DNA of 64,000 nt from Atlantibacter sp. RC6 (GCF_014193285.1 NZ_JACHZE010000001.1:868001-932000), one strand, 5' to 3'; shown: positions 51,491 to 63,619, counted from the first letter of the stretch. Notes: a model not told the origin generated them from the sequence alone. A program made the numbers and translations.

Positions 51491-53632
51491 GTGTCCCGTA
51501 CAATTATGCTTATTCCAACCGGAACCAGCGTCGGCCTGACCAGCGTCAGCCTTGGCGTGATCCGTGCTATGGAACGTAAAGGCGTTCGTCTGAGCGTCTT
51601 CAAACCGATCGCGCAGCCGCGCGCTGGCGGCGATGCGCCGGACCAGACCACCACCATCGTGCGCACCAATTCCAATCTTCCGGCCGCTGAGCCGCTGAAG
51701 ATGAGCCACGTTGAGTCTCTGCTCTCCAGCAATCAGAAAGATGTGCTGATGGAAGAGATCATCGCGCGCTACCACGAGAACACCAAAGACGCGGAAGTAG
51801 TGCTGGTTGAAGGCCTGGTGCCGACCCGTAAGCACCAGTTCGCGCAGTCGCTGAACTTCGAAATCGCCAAGACCCTGAACGCGGAAATCGTGTTCGTGAT
51901 GTCTCAGGGCACCGATACCCCGGAGCAGTTGAAAGAGCGTATCGAACTGACCCGCAGCAGCTTTGGCGGCGTGAAAAACACCAGCATCACTGGCGTCATC
52001 ATCAACAAGCTGAACGCCCCGGTTGATGAGCAAGGCCGTACTCGCCCTGACCTGTCTGAAATCTTTGATGATTCCAACAAAGCCAAAGTAATCAACATCG
52101 ACGCGCAACAGCTGCAAGCGGTAAGCCCGCTGCCGGTGCTGGGCGCGGTGCCGTGGAGCTTCGATCTGATCGCCACCCGTGCAATCGATATGGCGCGCCA
52201 CCTGAAAGCGACCGTGATCAACGAAGGCGACATCAAAACCCGCCGCGTGAAATCCGTGACCTTCTGTGCGCGCAGCATTCCGCACATGCTGGAACACTTC
52301 CGCGCAGGCTCCCTGCTGGTGACCTCTGCTGACCGTCCTGACGTGCTGGTTGCCGCAAGCCTGGCCGCGATGAACGGCGTGGAAATCGGCGCGGTGCTGC
52401 TGACCGGCGGTTACGAAATGGACGCCCGCATCAGCAAACTGTGCGAGCGCGCATTCGCCACCGGCCTGCCGGTATTTATGGTGAACACCAACACCTGGCA
52501 GACCTCTCTGAGCCTGCAGAGCTTCAACCTCGAAGTGCCGGTGGATGACCACGAGCGTATCGAGAAAGTGCAGGAATACGTTGCCAGCCACATCAACGCG
52601 GACTGGATCGAATCCCTGACCGCCAGCTCCGAGCGCAGCCGTCGTCTGTCTCCGCCAGCATTCCGCTATCAGTTGACTGAACTGGCGCGTAAAGCCGGTA
52701 AACGCGTGGTTCTGCCGGAAGGCGACGAGCCGCGTACCGTGAAAGCGGCAGCCATCTGCGCAGAGCGCGGCATCGCGACCTGCGTACTGTTAGGCAACCC
52801 GGATGAAATCACCCGCGTTGCGGCGGCACAGGGCGTTGAACTGGGCGCCGGCATTGAAATCGTCGATCCGGAAGTGGTTCGCGAAAGCTATGTCGCCCGT
52901 CTGGTTGAGCTGCGTAAGAGCAAGGGCATGACCGAAGCGGTTGCTCGCGAGCAGCTGGAAGACAACGTGGTGCTGGGCACCCTGATGCTTGAGCAGGATG
53001 AAGTTGACGGCCTGGTATCCGGCGCGGTTCACACCACCGCCAACACCATCCGCCCGCCGTTGCAGCTGATTAAAACCGCACCGGGCAGCTCGCTGGTGTC
53101 TTCTGTGTTCTTTATGCTGCTGCCGGAACAGGTTTACGTGTACGGCGACTGCGCCATCAACCCGGACCCGACCGCAGAACAGCTGGCTGAGATCGCTATC
53201 CAGTCCGCTGATTCCGCCGCTGCGTTTGGTATCGACCCGCGCGTGGCGATGCTCTCCTACTCTACCGGCACCTCCGGTGCGGGTAGCGATGTCGAGAAAG
53301 TTCGTGAAGCGACCCGTATCGCGCAGGAAAAACGTCCGGATCTGGTGATCGACGGTCCGCTGCAGTATGACGCCGCAGTGATGGCTGACGTGGCCAAATC
53401 TAAAGCGCCGAACTCCCCGGTTGCCGGTCGTGCTACCGTGTTCATCTTCCCGGATCTGAACACCGGTAACACCACTTACAAAGCGGTACAGCGTTCTGCC
53501 GACCTGATCTCCATCGGGCCGATGCTGCAGGGTATGCGCAAACCGGTTAACGACCTGTCTCGTGGCGCGCTGGTAGACGATATCGTCTACACCATCGCTC
53601 TGACCGCGATCCAGTCCGCTCAGCAGCAGTAA
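51491..53632 (+). CDS. pta: Phosphate acetyltransferase Pta
   Basis: Pta converts acetyl-CoA + Pi to acetyl phosphate + CoA, feeding AckA. It is the long, three-domain form of 713 residues (E. coli: 714): an N-terminal P-loop/BioD-like domain ([12 protein letters not shown], about 10-21), a central DRTGG-type regulatory domain (about 225-340), and the C-terminal catalytic PTA_PTB domain (about 390-708) with [19 protein letters not shown]. The start codon is GTG, with AGAGGA six bases upstream. A strong terminator follows. Confidence 0.98.
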   Translation: MSRTIMLIPTGTSVGLTSVSLGVIRAMERKGVRLSVFKPIAQPRAGGDAPDQTTTIVRTNSNLPAAEPLKMSHVESLLSSNQKDVLMEEIIARYHENTKDAEVVLVEGLVPTRKHQFAQSLNFEIAKTLNAEIVFVMSQGTDTPEQLKERIELTRSSFGGVKNTSITGVIINKLNAPVDEQGRTRPDLSEIFDDSNKAKVINIDAQQLQAVSPLPVLGAVPWSFDLIATRAIDMARHLKATVINEGDIKTRRVKSVTFCARSIPHMLEHFRAGSLLVTSADRPDVLVAASLAAMNGVEIGAVLLTGGYEMDARISKLCERAFATGLPVFMVNTNTWQTSLSLQSFNLEVPVDDHERIEKVQEYVASHINADWIESLTASSERSRRLSPPAFRYQLTELARKAGKRVVLPEGDEPRTVKAAAICAERGIATCVLLGNPDEITRVAAAQGVELGAGIEIVDPEVVRESYVARLVELRKSKGMTEAVAREQLEDNVVLGTLMLEQDEVDGLVSGAVHTTANTIRPPLQLIKTAPGSSLVSSVFFMLLPEQVYVYGDCAINPDPTAEQLAEIAIQSADSAAAFGIDPRVAMLSYSTGTSGAGSDVEKVREATRIAQEKRPDLVIDGPLQYDAAVMADVAKSKAPNSPVAGRATVFIFPDLNTGNTTYKAVQRSADLISIGPMLQGMRKPVNDLSRGALVDDIVYTIALTAIQSAQQQ

Positions 53633-53655
53633 TCTACCGCTGGCTTGAGCCTCTT

Positions 53656-53690
53656 AAATCCGGAAACAGCGCCTGTTTCCGGATTTTTTT
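53656..53690 (+). terminator. pta terminator
   Basis: A 14-bp perfect stem (53656-53669 with 5373-type arm at 53673-53686; AAATCCGGAAACAG / CTGTTTCCGGATTT) with the loop CGC is followed by a T run to 53690. It is one of the strongest intrinsic terminators in the window. Confidence 0.95.
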
Positions 53691-53746
53691 ATCTTTAAAA
53701 TCAGCCATTAGCAACATCAGATTTGTTAATTTTCCTGTTCGCCGTC

Positions 53747-53764
53747 AATGAATAGCTATTCGTG
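53747..53764. promoter_or_regulatory. ArgR-like box upstream of yfcC
   Basis: TGAAT-AGCT-ATTCG (53749-53762) lies within the 12-bp palindrome GAATAGCTATTC. It fits the ARG box pattern TGAAT, four bases, ATTCA with one mismatch. A poorer second half (TGCATAATTA) follows at the spacing expected for a tandem box. YfcC-family transporters include basic amino-acid exchangers, so arginine control is plausible but unproven. Confidence 0.4.
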
Positions 53765-53809
53765 TGTTTGCATAATTACCGCTTTGCCAGGCAACAGGGA
53801 TAGTGTGTT

Positions 53810-55337
53810 ATATCTGCAGTCACCGAGTCTCACTCTCAGCCAGCCAGAAAATGGGCAATGCCCGATACACTGGTCATTATTTTTATCGTCGCCATCCTGA
53901 CCAGCTTTGCTACCTGGGTTGTCCCGGTCGGCATGTTTGATAGCCAGGACGTGCAGTACCAGGTCGATGGCCAGACCAAAAACCCGCAAAGTTGTCGATC
54001 CGCACTCGTTTCGTATCCTCACCGATGACGCGGGTGAACCGCAGTATCATCGGGTACAGTTTTTCAGCACCGGCGATGAGCGTCCCGGCCTGATGAATTT
54101 TCCTTTCGAAGGCTTAACGTCTGGCTCCAAATTCGGTACTGCCGTGGGGATCATCATGTTTATGCTGGTGATTGGCGGCGCGTTTGGCATTGTGATGCGT
54201 ACCGGCACCATCGATAACGGCATCCTGGCGCTGATCCGCCACACCCGGGGTAATGAAGCGCTGTTTATTCCGGTACTGTTTATCCTGTTTTCGCTGGGCG
54301 GCGCGGTATTCGGTATGGGTGAAGAGGCGGTGGCGTTCGCGATTATCATTGCGCCGCTGATGGTCCGGCTCGGGTATGACAGCATCACCACGGTGCTGGT
54401 GACCTACATCGCCACCCAAATTGGTTTCGCCAGTTCGTGGATGAACCCGTTTTGCGTGGTGGTAGCTCAGGGCATTGCCGGTTTACCGGTGCTTTCCGGT
54501 TCAGGGTTGCGCATTGTGGTGTGGGTCGTTTCCACGCTGATTGGGCTGCTGTTCACGCTGGGCTACGCCGCGCGGGTGAAGAAAAATCCGCACCTGTCGC
54601 GGGTCTACGAATCCGATCGGTTTTTCCGCGAGCAGCAGGAGGACGTGGTTAAACGCCCTTTCACCCTCGGTGACTGGCTGGTGCTGCTGGTGCTAACCGG
54701 CGTGATGGTCTGGGTGGTCTGGGGCGTTATTGTCAACGCGTGGTTTATCCCGGAGATCGCCAGCCAGTTTTTCACGATGGGGCTGGTGATTGGCCTGATT
54801 GGCGTGGCGTTCCGGCTCAATGGCATGACGATTAATATCATGGCCTCCTCGTTCACCGACGGCGCGAAAATGATGATCGCCCCTGCCCTGCTGGTCGGCT
54901 TTGCTAAAGGCATTCTGCTGTTGGTCGGCAGCGGCGAGGCGGGAGAGGCCAGCGTGCTGAATACCCTGCTCAGCAGTATTGCGCACGGTATCAGCGGGCT
55001 GGATAACGCCGTTGCCGCCTGGTTTATGCTGCTGTTCCAGGCGGTGTTTAATTTCTTCGTCACGTCAGGCTCAGGCCAGGCGGCGTTGACCATGCCGCTG
55101 CTGGCGCCGCTGGGCGATTTGGTGGGCGTAAACCGTCAGGTCACCGTGCTGGCGTTCCAGTTCGGGGATGGATTCAGCCATATCATCTACCCTACGTCAG
55201 CCTCGCTGATGGCGACGCTTGGCGTTTGCCGGGTGGATTTCCGTCACTGGATAAAGGTGGGCGCAACGCTGCTGGGGCTGCTGTTTATCATGTCCAGCGT
55301 GGTAGTGATTGGCGCGCAGGTGATGGGCTACCATTAA
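53810..55337 (+). pseudogene. yfcC: yfcC, transporter gene with lost start codon and frameshift
   Basis: YfcC is a polytopic inner-membrane carrier (E. coli: 506 residues) of the YfcC / ArcD-like family. Two lesions are visible. First, the codon aligned with the E. coli ATG is ATA (53810-53812), followed by the expected SAVTES; no ATG, GTG or TTG lies upstream in frame before a TAG at 53801. Second, the run at 53978-53982 has five A where the conserved QTKTRKVV needs four; the frame breaks and meets TGA at 54026. After the shift the frame is open and fully conserved to the stop at 55337. Recent inactivation, or an error for the A run, is likely. Confidence 0.85.
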
Positions 55338-55351
55338 ATGGGGATTGGATT

Positions 55352-55375
55352 GCCCTCGCCAGATCTTGCGAGGGC
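55352..55375. terminator. Hairpin between convergent yfcC and yfcD
   Basis: A perfect 8-bp stem GCCCTCGC / GCGAGGGC (55352-55359 with 55368-55375) lies between the two convergent stops. It lacks a T run in both directions, so intrinsic termination would be weak. Confidence 0.5.
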
Positions 55376-55389
55376 GTCACGCGAGGGGA

Positions 55390-55944
55390 CTATTCGGTCT
55401 CTTCCTGCTGCTCTTTTTTAGCCGATTCATTTTTGGCGTTGCGGGTCATCCACAGCGCCAGCGCTTTCAGGGAATCCGGGGTGAACTCATCGCAGCGCGC
55501 GGTGATCTCCTCCGGCTCCATCCAGCTGACTTCGCTGACTTCTTCTTCCTGAAGCGCGAAGGGGCCGTGGGAGACGCAGCTAAACAAACCGCCCCACACC
55601 CGGCAATGCTCATCTTCAAAATAGAACATACCGTGCTCGGCAAACGGCACGCCCGCAATGCCCAACTCCTCTTCGGCTTCGCGACGCGCGGAATCCAGCA
55701 TCGCTTCTTCTGACTGCACCACGCCGCCCGCAGTGGCATCCAGCATGCCGGGCAGAAAATCTTTGTTTTCGGTACGGCGCTGCACCAGAATTTTGCCCAT
55801 TCCGTCATGCACCACGATATAGGTGGCACGATGTCTCAGGCGTTCAGCACGCATCTGCTCACGACTGCACTGGGCGATCACTTCATTGTCTTCACTGACA
55901 ATATCGACCCATTCCGTCCCCGCCAAATGATTCTGCTCAACCAT
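55390..55944 (-). CDS. yfcD: Nudix hydrolase YfcD
   Basis: YfcD is a 184-residue Nudix protein (E. coli: 180) of the IPP-isomerase-like branch; its substrate is not established. The Nudix box is [14 protein letters not shown] with REAEEELGI (about residues 72-94). The start [16 protein letters not shown] was chosen because AAGG lies seven bases before it and it matches the E. coli start region; an in-frame ATG at 55980 is less likely. The C-terminal tail is acidic and variable. Confidence 0.92.
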   Translation of the reverse strand: MVEQNHLAGTEWVDIVSEDNEVIAQCSREQMRAERLRHRATYIVVHDGMGKILVQRRTENKDFLPGMLDATAGGVVQSEEAMLDSARREAEEELGIAGVPFAEHGMFYFEDEHCRVWGGLFSCVSHGPFALQEEEVSEVSWMEPEEITARCDEFTPDSLKALALWMTRNAKNESAKKEQQEETE

Positions 55945-55998
55945 TAGAAAACCTTTTAGAGAAGCGCTCTCGCGGCGCATATGTAGTAAGTGGGTAAA

Positions 55999-56553
55999 TT
56001 ACGGGGTAATTGCCATCTGCGCAATAACCCGGCAATCATCCAGCGTCTGAACGCTCAGAACACCATCATCCAGCATGCCGAAGCTGGGGGCAAAACCCCC
56101 TTTGGGTATGCTCACCGACCCCGGATTGAACAACAGACAGCTTTCGCCCTGTTGCGCCACCGGGATATGAGTATGACCATACACAAACACATCACGTTCA
56201 CTTAAGGGTGGCAGATTTTCCGGCTGCCAGAGGTGCCCGTGGGTTAAAAAGAGCCGTTGCTGCGCCAGCAGCACCTGCTGCCAGGGGGCGGTAATCGGAA
56301 AATGGAGCAGCATCTGGTCCACTTCGCTGTCGCAGTTACCGCGCACCGCGATGATCCGCGATGCATACGCATTAAGTTTTTCCGCGACCTGCGCCGGCGC
56401 GTAACCGTCGGGCAGCGCGTTGCGCGGGCCGTGATTCAACAGATCGCCCAGTAAAATCAACCAGCTTGCGCCGCTCTGTTCAAACAGCGCCAGTACGCGT
56501 TCCGTGGCGGGTAGAGAACCATGAATATCTGATGCGAACATCAGTTTCATCAT
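55999..56553 (-). CDS. yfcE: Metallophosphodiesterase YfcE
   Basis: YfcE is a calcineurin-type phosphodiesterase active on model phosphodiesters in E. coli. It has 184 residues, equal to E. coli. The metal ligands are visible as Asp9 and His11 (ASDIHGS), Asp37 (LLGDLLNHG), the Asn in VRGNCDSE, and the histidines in LTHGHLW and YGHTHIP. Its physiological substrate is unknown. It lies 54 bp upstream of yfcD on the same strand. Confidence 0.94.
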   Translation of the reverse strand: MMKLMFASDIHGSLPATERVLALFEQSGASWLILLGDLLNHGPRNALPDGYAPAQVAEKLNAYASRIIAVRGNCDSEVDQMLLHFPITAPWQQVLLAQQRLFLTHGHLWQPENLPPLSERDVFVYGHTHIPVAQQGESCLLFNPGSVSIPKGGFAPSFGMLDDGVLSVQTLDDCRVIAQMAITP

Positions 56554-56608
56554 TCACCTCATAAGCAAAATTTCCGTATCAGCATCATAGCCGATCCCGT
56601 AACGCTTA

Positions 56609-58012
<1,404 letters not shown>

Positions 58013-58089
58013 CTCTGACGCAGCGCGCGTGGGCGAGACGGCGGCGGCAAGGTATGATAGCGAGGCAGAATCATTATGGAGAGAGTTTC

Positions 58090-58452
58090 ATGTCACAGCC
58101 GGACGCCATCATCCGCATCAAAAACTTACGCCTGCGCGCCTTTATCGGCATCAAGGAAGAAGAGATCGCCAACCGGCAGGATATCGTCATCAATGCGGCG
58201 ATCCACTACCCCGCCGAGAAGGCGCGGACCAGCGAAGACATTCAGGACGCGTTAAATTATCGCACCCTAACCAAAGCCATCATTCAGCACGTCGAGAATA
58301 ACCGATTCTCTTTGCTCGAAAAATTAACTCAGGATGTGCTCAATATCGTACGGGAACATCACTGGGTCACCTATGCTGAAGTGGAGATCGATAAACTTCA
58401 CGCGCTACGCTATGCCGACTCGGTGTCGATGACCATGAGCTGGCGGAGCTAA
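58090..58452 (+). CDS. folX: Dihydroneopterin triphosphate 2'-epimerase FolX
   Basis: FolX epimerises 7,8-dihydroneopterin triphosphate to the dihydromonapterin form, feeding tetrahydromonapterin synthesis. It has 120 residues, equal to E. coli, and is a paralogue of FolB. The start [20 protein letters not shown] has GGAGAG upstream. Conserved segments are [26 protein letters not shown] and [13 protein letters not shown]. An overlapping longer frame from 57838 is a shadow of yfcG. It lies 18 bp before yfcH. Confidence 0.95.
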   Translation: MSQPDAIIRIKNLRLRAFIGIKEEEIANRQDIVINAAIHYPAEKARTSEDIQDALNYRTLTKAIIQHVENNRFSLLEKLTQDVLNIVREHHWVTYAEVEIDKLHALRYADSVSMTMSWRS

Positions 58453-58470
58453 GCGCAACCGGGAGGTTGC

Positions 58471-59364
58471 ATGAATATTCTGGTTACCGGCGGCACCGGC
58501 CTGATTGGCCGCCATCTGGTGCCACGGCTGTTGGCGCTGGGGAATAACGTGACGGTCGTGACGCGCGATCCGGAAAAAGCGCGCACCCGGCTCGATCAGC
58601 GTGTCAACATCTGGAAAGGCCTGTCCGACGCCCAGGATCTGGATGAGTTCGACGCCGTGATTAACCTGGCGGGCGAGCCCATCGCCGATAAACGCTGGAC
58701 TGCGGCGCAAAAACAGCGGCTGTGCCAGAGCCGCTGGCAAATCACCCAGCGTCTGGTCACGCTGATTAAAGCCAGCGATAACCCGCCATCGGTGCTGATT
58801 TCCGGGTCGGCCACCGGTTATTACGGCGATCTCGGCGAAGTGGTGGTGACGGAAGAGGAACCGCCGCATAACGAATTTACCCATAAGCTGTGCGCCAAAT
58901 GGGAGCAGATCGCCTGCCAGGCGCAAAGCGATAAAACCCGCGTCTGCCTGTTGCGCACCGGCGCGGTGTTCGCCCCGGAAGGCGGAATGCTGGGGAAAAT
59001 CGTGCCGCTGTTCCGCGCCGGTTTGGGTGGGCCGATGGGCAACGGGCGTCAGTATCTGGCCTGGATCCACGTCGACGATATGGTCAACGGCATTCTCTGG
59101 CTGCTGAATAACGATTTGCGCGGGCCGTTCAATATGGTGTCGCCGTACCCGGTACGCAACGAGCAGTTCGCGCATACCCTGGGCCATGTCTTAAGCCGTC
59201 CGGCAATTCTGCGCGCTCCGGCTACCGCCATTAAGCTGATGATGGGCGAATCCGCCGTGCTGGTGCTTGGCGGGCAGCGGGCGTTGCCGAAAAAGCTTGA
59301 GGAATCAGGGTTTGGCTTTCGCTGGTTCGATTTAGAAGAAGCGCTGCATGATGTGGTGCGGTGA
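58471..59364 (+). CDS. yfcH: NAD(P)-binding epimerase-like protein YfcH
   Basis: YfcH is an atypical short-chain dehydrogenase (SDR39U1 type) of 297 residues, equal to E. coli. The nucleotide motif is [12 protein letters not shown] at residues 5-16; a C-terminal DUF1731 region ([14 protein letters not shown]) follows. Its reaction is not established. It forms a probable operon with folX, after GGGAGG. In E. coli the next genes lead to the histidine transport operon; here a D-arabitol cluster follows. Confidence 0.93.
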   Translation: MNILVTGGTGLIGRHLVPRLLALGNNVTVVTRDPEKARTRLDQRVNIWKGLSDAQDLDEFDAVINLAGEPIADKRWTAAQKQRLCQSRWQITQRLVTLIKASDNPPSVLISGSATGYYGDLGEVVVTEEEPPHNEFTHKLCAKWEQIACQAQSDKTRVCLLRTGAVFAPEGGMLGKIVPLFRAGLGGPMGNGRQYLAWIHVDDMVNGILWLLNNDLRGPFNMVSPYPVRNEQFAHTLGHVLSRPAILRAPATAIKLMMGESAVLVLGGQRALPKKLEESGFGFRWFDLEEALHDVVR

Positions 59365-59368
59365 ATAA

Positions 59369-59392
59369 CAGGGGCCGCCATGGCGGCCCCTG
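59369..59392. terminator. Perfect 24-bp palindrome between yfcH and the dal cluster
   Basis: The 24 bases are a perfect palindrome centred on CCATGG, with arms rich in G and C (CAGGGGCCGCC and its complement). It lies between the convergent yfcH and transporter stops and can form an 11-bp stem. No T run follows on either strand. Confidence 0.6.
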
Positions 59393-59396
59393 AAGA

Positions 59397-60677
59397 TTAA
59401 ATACGCTGTTGCGAATAGCCGTCTGAAGCCTCCACCGCTTTCGCGGCCCGTTTGGGCTGCGGCACCTTGATGATAAAGGTCAGCACGCCAGCGAAGAGAT
59501 ACAAACCGGTGTACGCCCATACCACGCCGACAATATCGAAAAACGGCAGGATCAGCGATGCGATAGCAGGTGCGACAAAGTTACTCATGCCCGCCGACAG
59601 GTTATAAATTGAAACCGCAGCGCCTTTATGGTGCGGCTCAAGCGTAGGAAACACCGCCGTCATCGGCACAAAGGCGGCGACGAAAATCCCCAGCAGTACC
59701 GCCGGGATCAGCGCTATCGCAAAATTGTGGCCCGCCCACATCGGCAGGTAATAAAACGACAGGCTGGCGATGGCCATGCCCAGACAGCCGAACCACCGTA
59801 CCTGGCGGATCCAGCCGATATACTCGCCCATAATTCCCCAAAAGATATTGGTGAAGATGGTGACAAAGAAGAACACCGCCCAGATTTGCAGCCATTCCGA
59901 GATGGTGAACCCCAGGCGATCGACAAACAGCAGCGGCATGACAATCGCGAAGCCGAACAGCGACAGCGTGTTGATAATGCGAATAAGGCAAGCGTAGAAC
60001 ACGTTCCGGTTGGTAAACAGGATCGTCACCGCCCGGGAAAGCTCGGTCATTTTCTCTTTCATCGGCAGATTCACCCGCGAGCGATCCACCGGCACGTTGC
60101 GCAGGCTGATCAGCGCAATGACGCCACCCATAGCCACCCAGCCAATCGCCATCCACAGCGTGCCGGTTTCTCCCATCATTGGAATGGTAAAGCTCGGCAA
60201 GTAGCTGCCGACCACGCCGATACCCACCGAGTACATTGCCCAGAACCAGCCGGTCGCCGCCGCCAGTTTCTCACGCGGCAAGACCTGCACCAGCATCATC
60301 ATGAATGAGTAGATGAACAGCGGATAGGCCAGGCCGCGAATACCGTAAAACAGCAGCATCAGCGGATAATTGCGCATCCCGAGCCCCAGCGCCATAAACA
60401 GCGCGTGCATCACGCACCACAGCACAAAGCCGATCGCCATGGCTTTTTGCGGAGTGATCAGTTCCGCCACGACGCCGGAAGCCCAGGCCGCCAGCGCGGC
60501 GGCAAAACCGTAAACAGCAAATACCATCGCCGACTGTGCCGGACTGAATCCCATATCGGTAATGTGTTTTGACAGAAACGCCATCTCAAAACCATCGCCG
60601 CTCATAAAAATGGCGATAGCGATAAAACCCCACAGCAGATATTTGGGTAAACCAAACCAGTATTGTTGCGATTGCAT
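59397..60677 (-). CDS. dalT: MFS polyol permease, probable D-arabitol transporter
   Basis: This is a 12-helix major facilitator protein of 426 residues, closely resembling the Klebsiella arabitol and ribitol permeases (DalT, RbtT): LPKYLLWGFIAIAIFMSGDG, FWAMYSVGIGVVGSYLPSFTIP and NIFWGIMGEYIGW. It imports the polyol across the inner membrane by proton symport (family knowledge). MQSQQYWFGLPKYL was chosen because GAGGAA precedes it. It is the last gene of the leftward dalD-dalK-dalT operon, 70 bp after the kinase. The precise polyol is inferred from the neighbouring dehydrogenase. Confidence 0.88.
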   Translation of the reverse strand: MQSQQYWFGLPKYLLWGFIAIAIFMSGDGFEMAFLSKHITDMGFSPAQSAMVFAVYGFAAALAAWASGVVAELITPQKAMAIGFVLWCVMHALFMALGLGMRNYPLMLLFYGIRGLAYPLFIYSFMMMLVQVLPREKLAAATGWFWAMYSVGIGVVGSYLPSFTIPMMGETGTLWMAIGWVAMGGVIALISLRNVPVDRSRVNLPMKEKMTELSRAVTILFTNRNVFYACLIRIINTLSLFGFAIVMPLLFVDRLGFTISEWLQIWAVFFFVTIFTNIFWGIMGEYIGWIRQVRWFGCLGMAIASLSFYYLPMWAGHNFAIALIPAVLLGIFVAAFVPMTAVFPTLEPHHKGAAVSIYNLSAGMSNFVAPAIASLILPFFDIVGVVWAYTGLYLFAGVLTFIIKVPQPKRAAKAVEASDGYSQQRI

Positions 60678-60747
60678 CACAATCTTCCTCTTCACAGGGT
60701 ACAGGGGCCAGGCGTCGGTGTCCGCGCCTGGCATTTATCATCATCAA

Positions 60748-62214
60748 TCAGGGTAAGAGCGCGCGAGCCTGACGCTGCTGCTGATACAGCAGACGGAACA
60801 GCGCGAGGCGTTTTTCCAGCCAGCCCTGACGCGCGCTGGCGGGTTCGAACGTTTGCTGAACGGGCGGTTTACGGCAGACCGTTTGCTCATCAGCGCCGCA
60901 GGCCAGCCAGGCTAACCGCGCCGCGCCTAAGGCCCCCGATGAGCTGGCCGGATGGGTGACAACGGTGACGTCGAGTACGTCGGCTATCAACTGCGCCCAG
61001 AGCGTGCTGCGCGCGCCGCCGCCGGTCAGGCTGCAACGGGTGATGGTTTCCCGGGCGTCGCCCAGCACATCCATACCGTCCGCCAGGCCGAACGCCACGC
61101 CTTCAATCACCGCATAGCCCAGCAGCGCACGGCGCGTTTCATGGCGCAGGTTGAAGAAACTGCCGCTGGCCTCGGGGTCGTTATGCGGTGTCCGCTCGCC
61201 GCTCAGGTAAGGTAAGAACAGCGGCGCGCGCTGTTTCTCCTCTTCGGTTAACAGCGCCATCTCGTCCATGAGCTGGCTTTCCGTTACCCCAAGCAGATTG
61301 CATACCCAGCGCAGGCAACTGGCGGCGCTGAGCATCACGCTCATCTGATGCCAGCGTCCAGGCAGCGCGTGGCAAAAAGCGTGCACGCCCGAGGAGGGAT
61401 CGGCCTGGAGCGCGTCATTGACCACAAATATCACCCCAGAGGTGCCAAGTGAGATCAGCGCATCGCCAGGATTAACCGCGCCAACGCCTACCGCCGAGGT
61501 GGCGTTGTCGCCGCCACCGCCAGCAATCACCACGTCCGCGCTCAGGCCCCATTCGCTCGCCAGCGCCGCATCCAGGGTGGCGCTGGCTTCGCTGCCTTCC
61601 ACCAGGCGCGGCATCTGCTCGCGACGCAAATCCGTTGCCGCCAGCAATGCGTCAGACCAGTCGCGTTTTGCCACGTCAAGCCATAGCGTGCCTGCCGCGT
61701 CGGAGGGATCGCTCACGAACTCGCCGGTTAAACGCCAGCGCAGATAATCTTTCGGCAACAGCACCTTATCGATCTGTTGAAAAATATCGGGTTCATGGCG
61801 CGCCACCCAGGCCAGTTTCGGCGCAGTAAAGCCCGGCATGATCATATTGGCGCTGAGGGTCATGATCTCCGGATGGCGCTCGCGCAGATCGTCGCACTCC
61901 CGGTGACTTCGCGTGTCGTTCCACAGGATGCAGGGGCGCAGCACCTCGCCCTGTTTATCCAGCAGCACCGCGCCGTGCATCTGGCCGGACAGGCCAATGG
62001 CGCGGATCGCCGCCCAGGCTTCCGGCGCCTGCTGGCGCAGCGCCGCCACAACCTGACAGGTAGCCTGCCACCAGGCGTGCGGATCCTGTTCCGCCCAGAG
62101 GGGATGCGGGCGCTGCACGGTCAGCGCGGCATGTTGCGCAGCGACAATCTCCCCCTGCTCATTAATCACCAGCGCTTTCAGTTCTGATGTGCCGATATCG
62201 ATTCCCAGATACAT
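60748..62214 (-). CDS. dalK: D-Xylulokinase of the arabitol operon
   Basis: The enzyme phosphorylates D-xylulose to D-xylulose 5-phosphate, which enters the pentose phosphate pathway. It is a FGGY-family kinase of 488 residues, close in length to E. coli XylB (484). The N-terminal phosphate loop IGIDIGTSELKAL-type (GIDIGTSE), GLSGQMHGAVLLD, the catalytic-Asp segment GGGGDNATSAVGVG and the adenosine motif LTGGGARSTLWAQ are present. It starts ten bases after the dehydrogenase stop. Operon context makes DalK more likely than the xylose-operon XylB. Confidence 0.92.
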   Translation of the reverse strand: MYLGIDIGTSELKALVINEQGEIVAAQHAALTVQRPHPLWAEQDPHAWWQATCQVVAALRQQAPEAWAAIRAIGLSGQMHGAVLLDKQGEVLRPCILWNDTRSHRECDDLRERHPEIMTLSANMIMPGFTAPKLAWVARHEPDIFQQIDKVLLPKDYLRWRLTGEFVSDPSDAAGTLWLDVAKRDWSDALLAATDLRREQMPRLVEGSEASATLDAALASEWGLSADVVIAGGGGDNATSAVGVGAVNPGDALISLGTSGVIFVVNDALQADPSSGVHAFCHALPGRWHQMSVMLSAASCLRWVCNLLGVTESQLMDEMALLTEEEKQRAPLFLPYLSGERTPHNDPEASGSFFNLRHETRRALLGYAVIEGVAFGLADGMDVLGDARETITRCSLTGGGARSTLWAQLIADVLDVTVVTHPASSSGALGAARLAWLACGADEQTVCRKPPVQQTFEPASARQGWLEKRLALFRLLYQQQRQARALLP

Positions 62215-62224
62215 AGCGCCCCCG

Positions 62225-63619
62225 TTACGCAGTCAGCGGTTGTGCGGTGGTTTCGTTCACCCAGGCTTCCATCCGGGCGACGGTACGCACCATCAGCGCA
62301 TGAAACGCGTCGTTACCCGCCAGCTCCGCGAATAACGCCTCATCCGAGGTAAAGGCTTTCAACGGATCGGAACCGGCAAACAGCGCGCGGAGAGTGTCGG
62401 GCTGCATGACGCCATCCTGATACTCATACGGCAATTCCCCCTGCGCCCAGCGTTGCAGGAACAGGTAAAACAGCGCCGGGAGTACCGCGCTGGCCTGCGG
62501 CTCGCTGCCGCGCGCGTAGCACTGGATTAACGTCGGCGTGACCATGCCGGGGATTTTTGACAGCCCGTCGGCGGCGACGCGCTGGTTGGTATCTTTGATA
62601 TGCGGATTGCTAAAGCGCGCCAGCACCACATCGCGATAGTCGCCTAAATCAAGCGGGCTGGGGGTCAGGGACGGGATCACGTCCTGAGACACGTATTCCC
62701 AGGCCAGCTGGCGGATCACCGGATGGCGGGTGCTGTCGTCGATGTAAGAGAGCCCAATCAGCGTTCCCGCCCAGGCGATGCAACTGTGGGTGGCGTTAAG
62801 GATGCGGATCTTGGCCTCTTCCCAGGGCAGTACCGAATCGACCAGCTCTACGCCGACCGTCTCCAGCGCCGGGCGTCCGGCGATGAAATTATCTTCAATC
62901 ACCCACTGAATAAACGACTCGCCCATGACCGGCACGGCGTCCTGGATACCCGTTGCCGCCGCGACGCGTTCCGCCACGTCCGGCGTCGGGCGCGGCGTGA
63001 TGCGGTCAACCATAGTGTTGGGCGAGGTGGTATTGGCGCTCACCCAGTCATACAGCGCCGTTTCCTGCTTTGCTTTCAGGAATGAAAGGAAGCCGTGGCG
63101 AAAGCGCTCGCCGTTATGACGCAAGTTATCGCAGTTCAGCAGAGTGACTGGCGCGCCGCCCATCTCAACGCGGCGTTTCAGGATGCGGGTGAGCGCGCCG
63201 TAAAGGGTACGAATACCGCCCGCTAAATCTGCTTTCACGTCTGCCTGAGTGAGATCCAGTTCATGTTCTGGCGTCAGGTAATAGCCGCTTTCGGTGACGG
63301 TAAATGCGATAACGCGGATTTGTGGATTTGCGCCCTGCTCTACCAGCGCGCTGATTTGCACGTCCCACGGCAGCACGGTCTTAATAGAGGAAATCTGTTC
63401 GTAGTGGCGTTCGCCCTCAGGCGAAACGGTTTCCAGCACATAAGCGCCCTGCTGCTTGTCCAGTTGCGTAAGCAGGGCGCTGGCGTCATCGCGAATATTC
63501 CCCAGCGCAATACTCCAGCTATCGTCGCCCTGCTCGCGCAGTTTGTGTAAGTACCACGCCTGATGAGCCCGATGGAAAGAACCGGCACCAATATGCATCC
63601 ACACGCTTTGATTATTCAT
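62225..63619 (-). CDS. dalD: D-Arabinitol 4-dehydrogenase
   Basis: The enzyme oxidises D-arabitol to D-xylulose with NAD. It is a long-chain mannitol-dehydrogenase-family protein of 464 residues (Klebsiella DalD is about 455). The N-terminal [15 protein letters not shown], the [12 protein letters not shown] block and the family signature MVDRITPRP are present, with the catalytic lysine segment [28 protein letters not shown] was taken as the start by homology; the frame continues to 63658. It heads the operon and is divergent from the regulator. Confidence 0.92.
   Translation of the reverse strand: MNNQSVWMHIGAGSFHRAHQAWYLHKLREQGDDSWSIALGNIRDDASALLTQLDKQQGAYVLETVSPEGERHYEQISSIKTVLPWDVQISALVEQGANPQIRVIAFTVTESGYYLTPEHELDLTQADVKADLAGGIRTLYGALTRILKRRVEMGGAPVTLLNCDNLRHNGERFRHGFLSFLKAKQETALYDWVSANTTSPNTMVDRITPRPTPDVAERVAAATGIQDAVPVMGESFIQWVIEDNFIAGRPALETVGVELVDSVLPWEEAKIRILNATHSCIAWAGTLIGLSYIDDSTRHPVIRQLAWEYVSQDVIPSLTPSPLDLGDYRDVVLARFSNPHIKDTNQRVAADGLSKIPGMVTPTLIQCYARGSEPQASAVLPALFYLFLQRWAQGELPYEYQDGVMQPDTLRALFAGSDPLKAFTSDEALFAELAGNDAFHALMVRTVARMEAWVNETTAQPLTA

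Noticed and set aside
51407-52591. 394-codon open frame antisense to pta
   Set aside because: It is a reverse-strand artefact of strongly biased codons in pta.
53975-54028. Programmed frameshift in yfcC rather than a mutation
   Set aside because: A simple five-A run without a canonical slippery heptamer or an obvious downstream stimulator, plus the missing start codon, favours gene damage.
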